Source: Sphingomonas oleivorans
GTDB lineage: Bacteria > Pseudomonadota > Alphaproteobacteria > Sphingomonadales > Sphingomonadaceae
Direction: 5' to 3'
Length of the DNA: 64,000 bases
NCBI RefSeq assembly: GCF_003050615.1
Contig: NZ_NWBU01000004.1
Span: forward strand, 992,001 to 1,056,000
Numbering within the stretch: position 1 is the first letter of the stretch; each line of letters begins with the position of its first letter. Below the pieces are notes generated by a model. It searched no databases. It had not been told where the DNA came from and was given only the letters and a program-made list of their open reading frames with translations. Below are positions 63,762-64,000 of the stretch, one piece after another. Made by a program: the position numbers and the translations under genes.

Positions 63762-63999
63762 CCATCAGCAGGGCGACCACCGAAAGGCCCGTGGCGAGGC
63801 CCGTCCAGATGCCGACCCCACCCCAGCCATAGCGGAAGGCGAGGACATAGCCGGTGCTGAGCCCGATGCCCCAATAGCCGATCGCGGCATAGGCCATCGG
63901 CACCGTCGTATCGTGCAGCCCGCGCAGCATGCCTGCGCCCACCACCTGCGCGCCATCGACGATCTGGAACAAGGCGGCGACCGCGAGGAAGGCGATGGC
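63715..63999 (-). CDS. MATE family efflux transporter, C-terminal part (5' end outside window)
   Basis: About 95 residues are visible. They include [23 protein letters not shown], the late motif of the MATE/NorM family, then three hydrophobic stretches and a basic tail ([16 protein letters not shown]). It should export cationic or antibiotic-type compounds using a sodium or proton gradient. The stop is at 63715 and overlaps the TfoX-like gene. Confidence 0.88.
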   Translation of the reverse strand, partial: AIAFLAVAALFQIVDGAQVVGAGMLRGLHDTTVPMAYAAIGYWGIGLSTGYVLAFRYGWGGVGIWTGLATGLSVVALLMVNRWMRRERLGLVAA

Positions 64000-64000
64000 G

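Overview
The window is GC-rich chromosomal DNA from an alphaproteobacterium, most likely order Sphingomonadales (Sphingomonas or a close relative). The evidence is the very high third-position GC, a TonB-dependent receptor, the dnaN-recF-gyrB order, the OlsB-type acyltransferase, the ybgC-tolQRAB-pal cluster, and extragenic palindromes of the kind common in sphingomonads. I see no transposase, integrase, phage gene, rRNA or CRISPR array. Coding density is high and most of the genes are housekeeping genes.

Layout. 1-6 kb: a carbohydrate-type locus with the end of a TonB-dependent receptor, an SSS-family symporter, a ROK regulator and a secreted phosphodiester glycosidase. 6-11 kb: dnaN-recF-gyrB. 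11-18.3 kb: an outer-membrane barrel protein, an IalB-like exported protein, rlmN, a lipid group (cyclopropane synthase, PlsC-type acyltransferase, OlsB-type N-acyltransferase), an EF-hand protein and argG. 18.4-25.7 kb: a cell-envelope glycosylation block, with a polyprenyl-phosphate sugar synthase (GT2 plus GtrA), a methyltransferase and three large multi-pass proteins, at least one of them GT-C-like. 25.8-30.4 kb: marC, folD, yggT, argB, a VUT/YhhQ transporter and a 3-hydroxyacyl-CoA dehydrogenase. 30.4-38.9 kb: egtB-egtD (ergothioneine), a PduO-type cobalamin adenosyltransferase, a HIG1-like protein, gluQRS, an HNH nuclease, ppc and small membrane proteins including PspC.

39.0-49.1 kb holds the most distinctive system, a six-cistron cellulose synthesis operon on the minus strand. 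Its order is bcsR/P-like, bcsQ, a bcsA-bcsB fusion, bcsC split into a TPR gene and a separate beta-barrel gene, and bcsD. Every junction overlaps or abuts. The barrel gene starts with about 280 residues rich in Pro, Gln, Tyr and Ala and has no visible signal peptide. Its reading frame is open upstream of its ATG, in the -1 frame relative to the TPR gene. So bcsC is either truly split, joined by frameshifting, or broken by a one-base indel. No bcsZ endoglucanase is present in the window.

49.4-55.5 kb: tRNA-Gly(GCC), ybgC-tolQRAB-pal, and an SPFH protein with a ribbon-helix-helix protein behind a promoter whose -10 box lies in a perfect inverted repeat. 55.6-64 kb: an RNase AS-like exonuclease coupled to an S1/P1 nuclease, an isoaspartyl peptidase, an acyltransferase-3 protein, ispG, a GNAT protein, an M61 peptidase, an SMR exporter, a TfoX-like protein and the end of a MATE exporter. 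Start codons were chosen by family alignment from memory, ribosome binding sites and gene spacing. All functional names rest on motif recognition, not on database searches.
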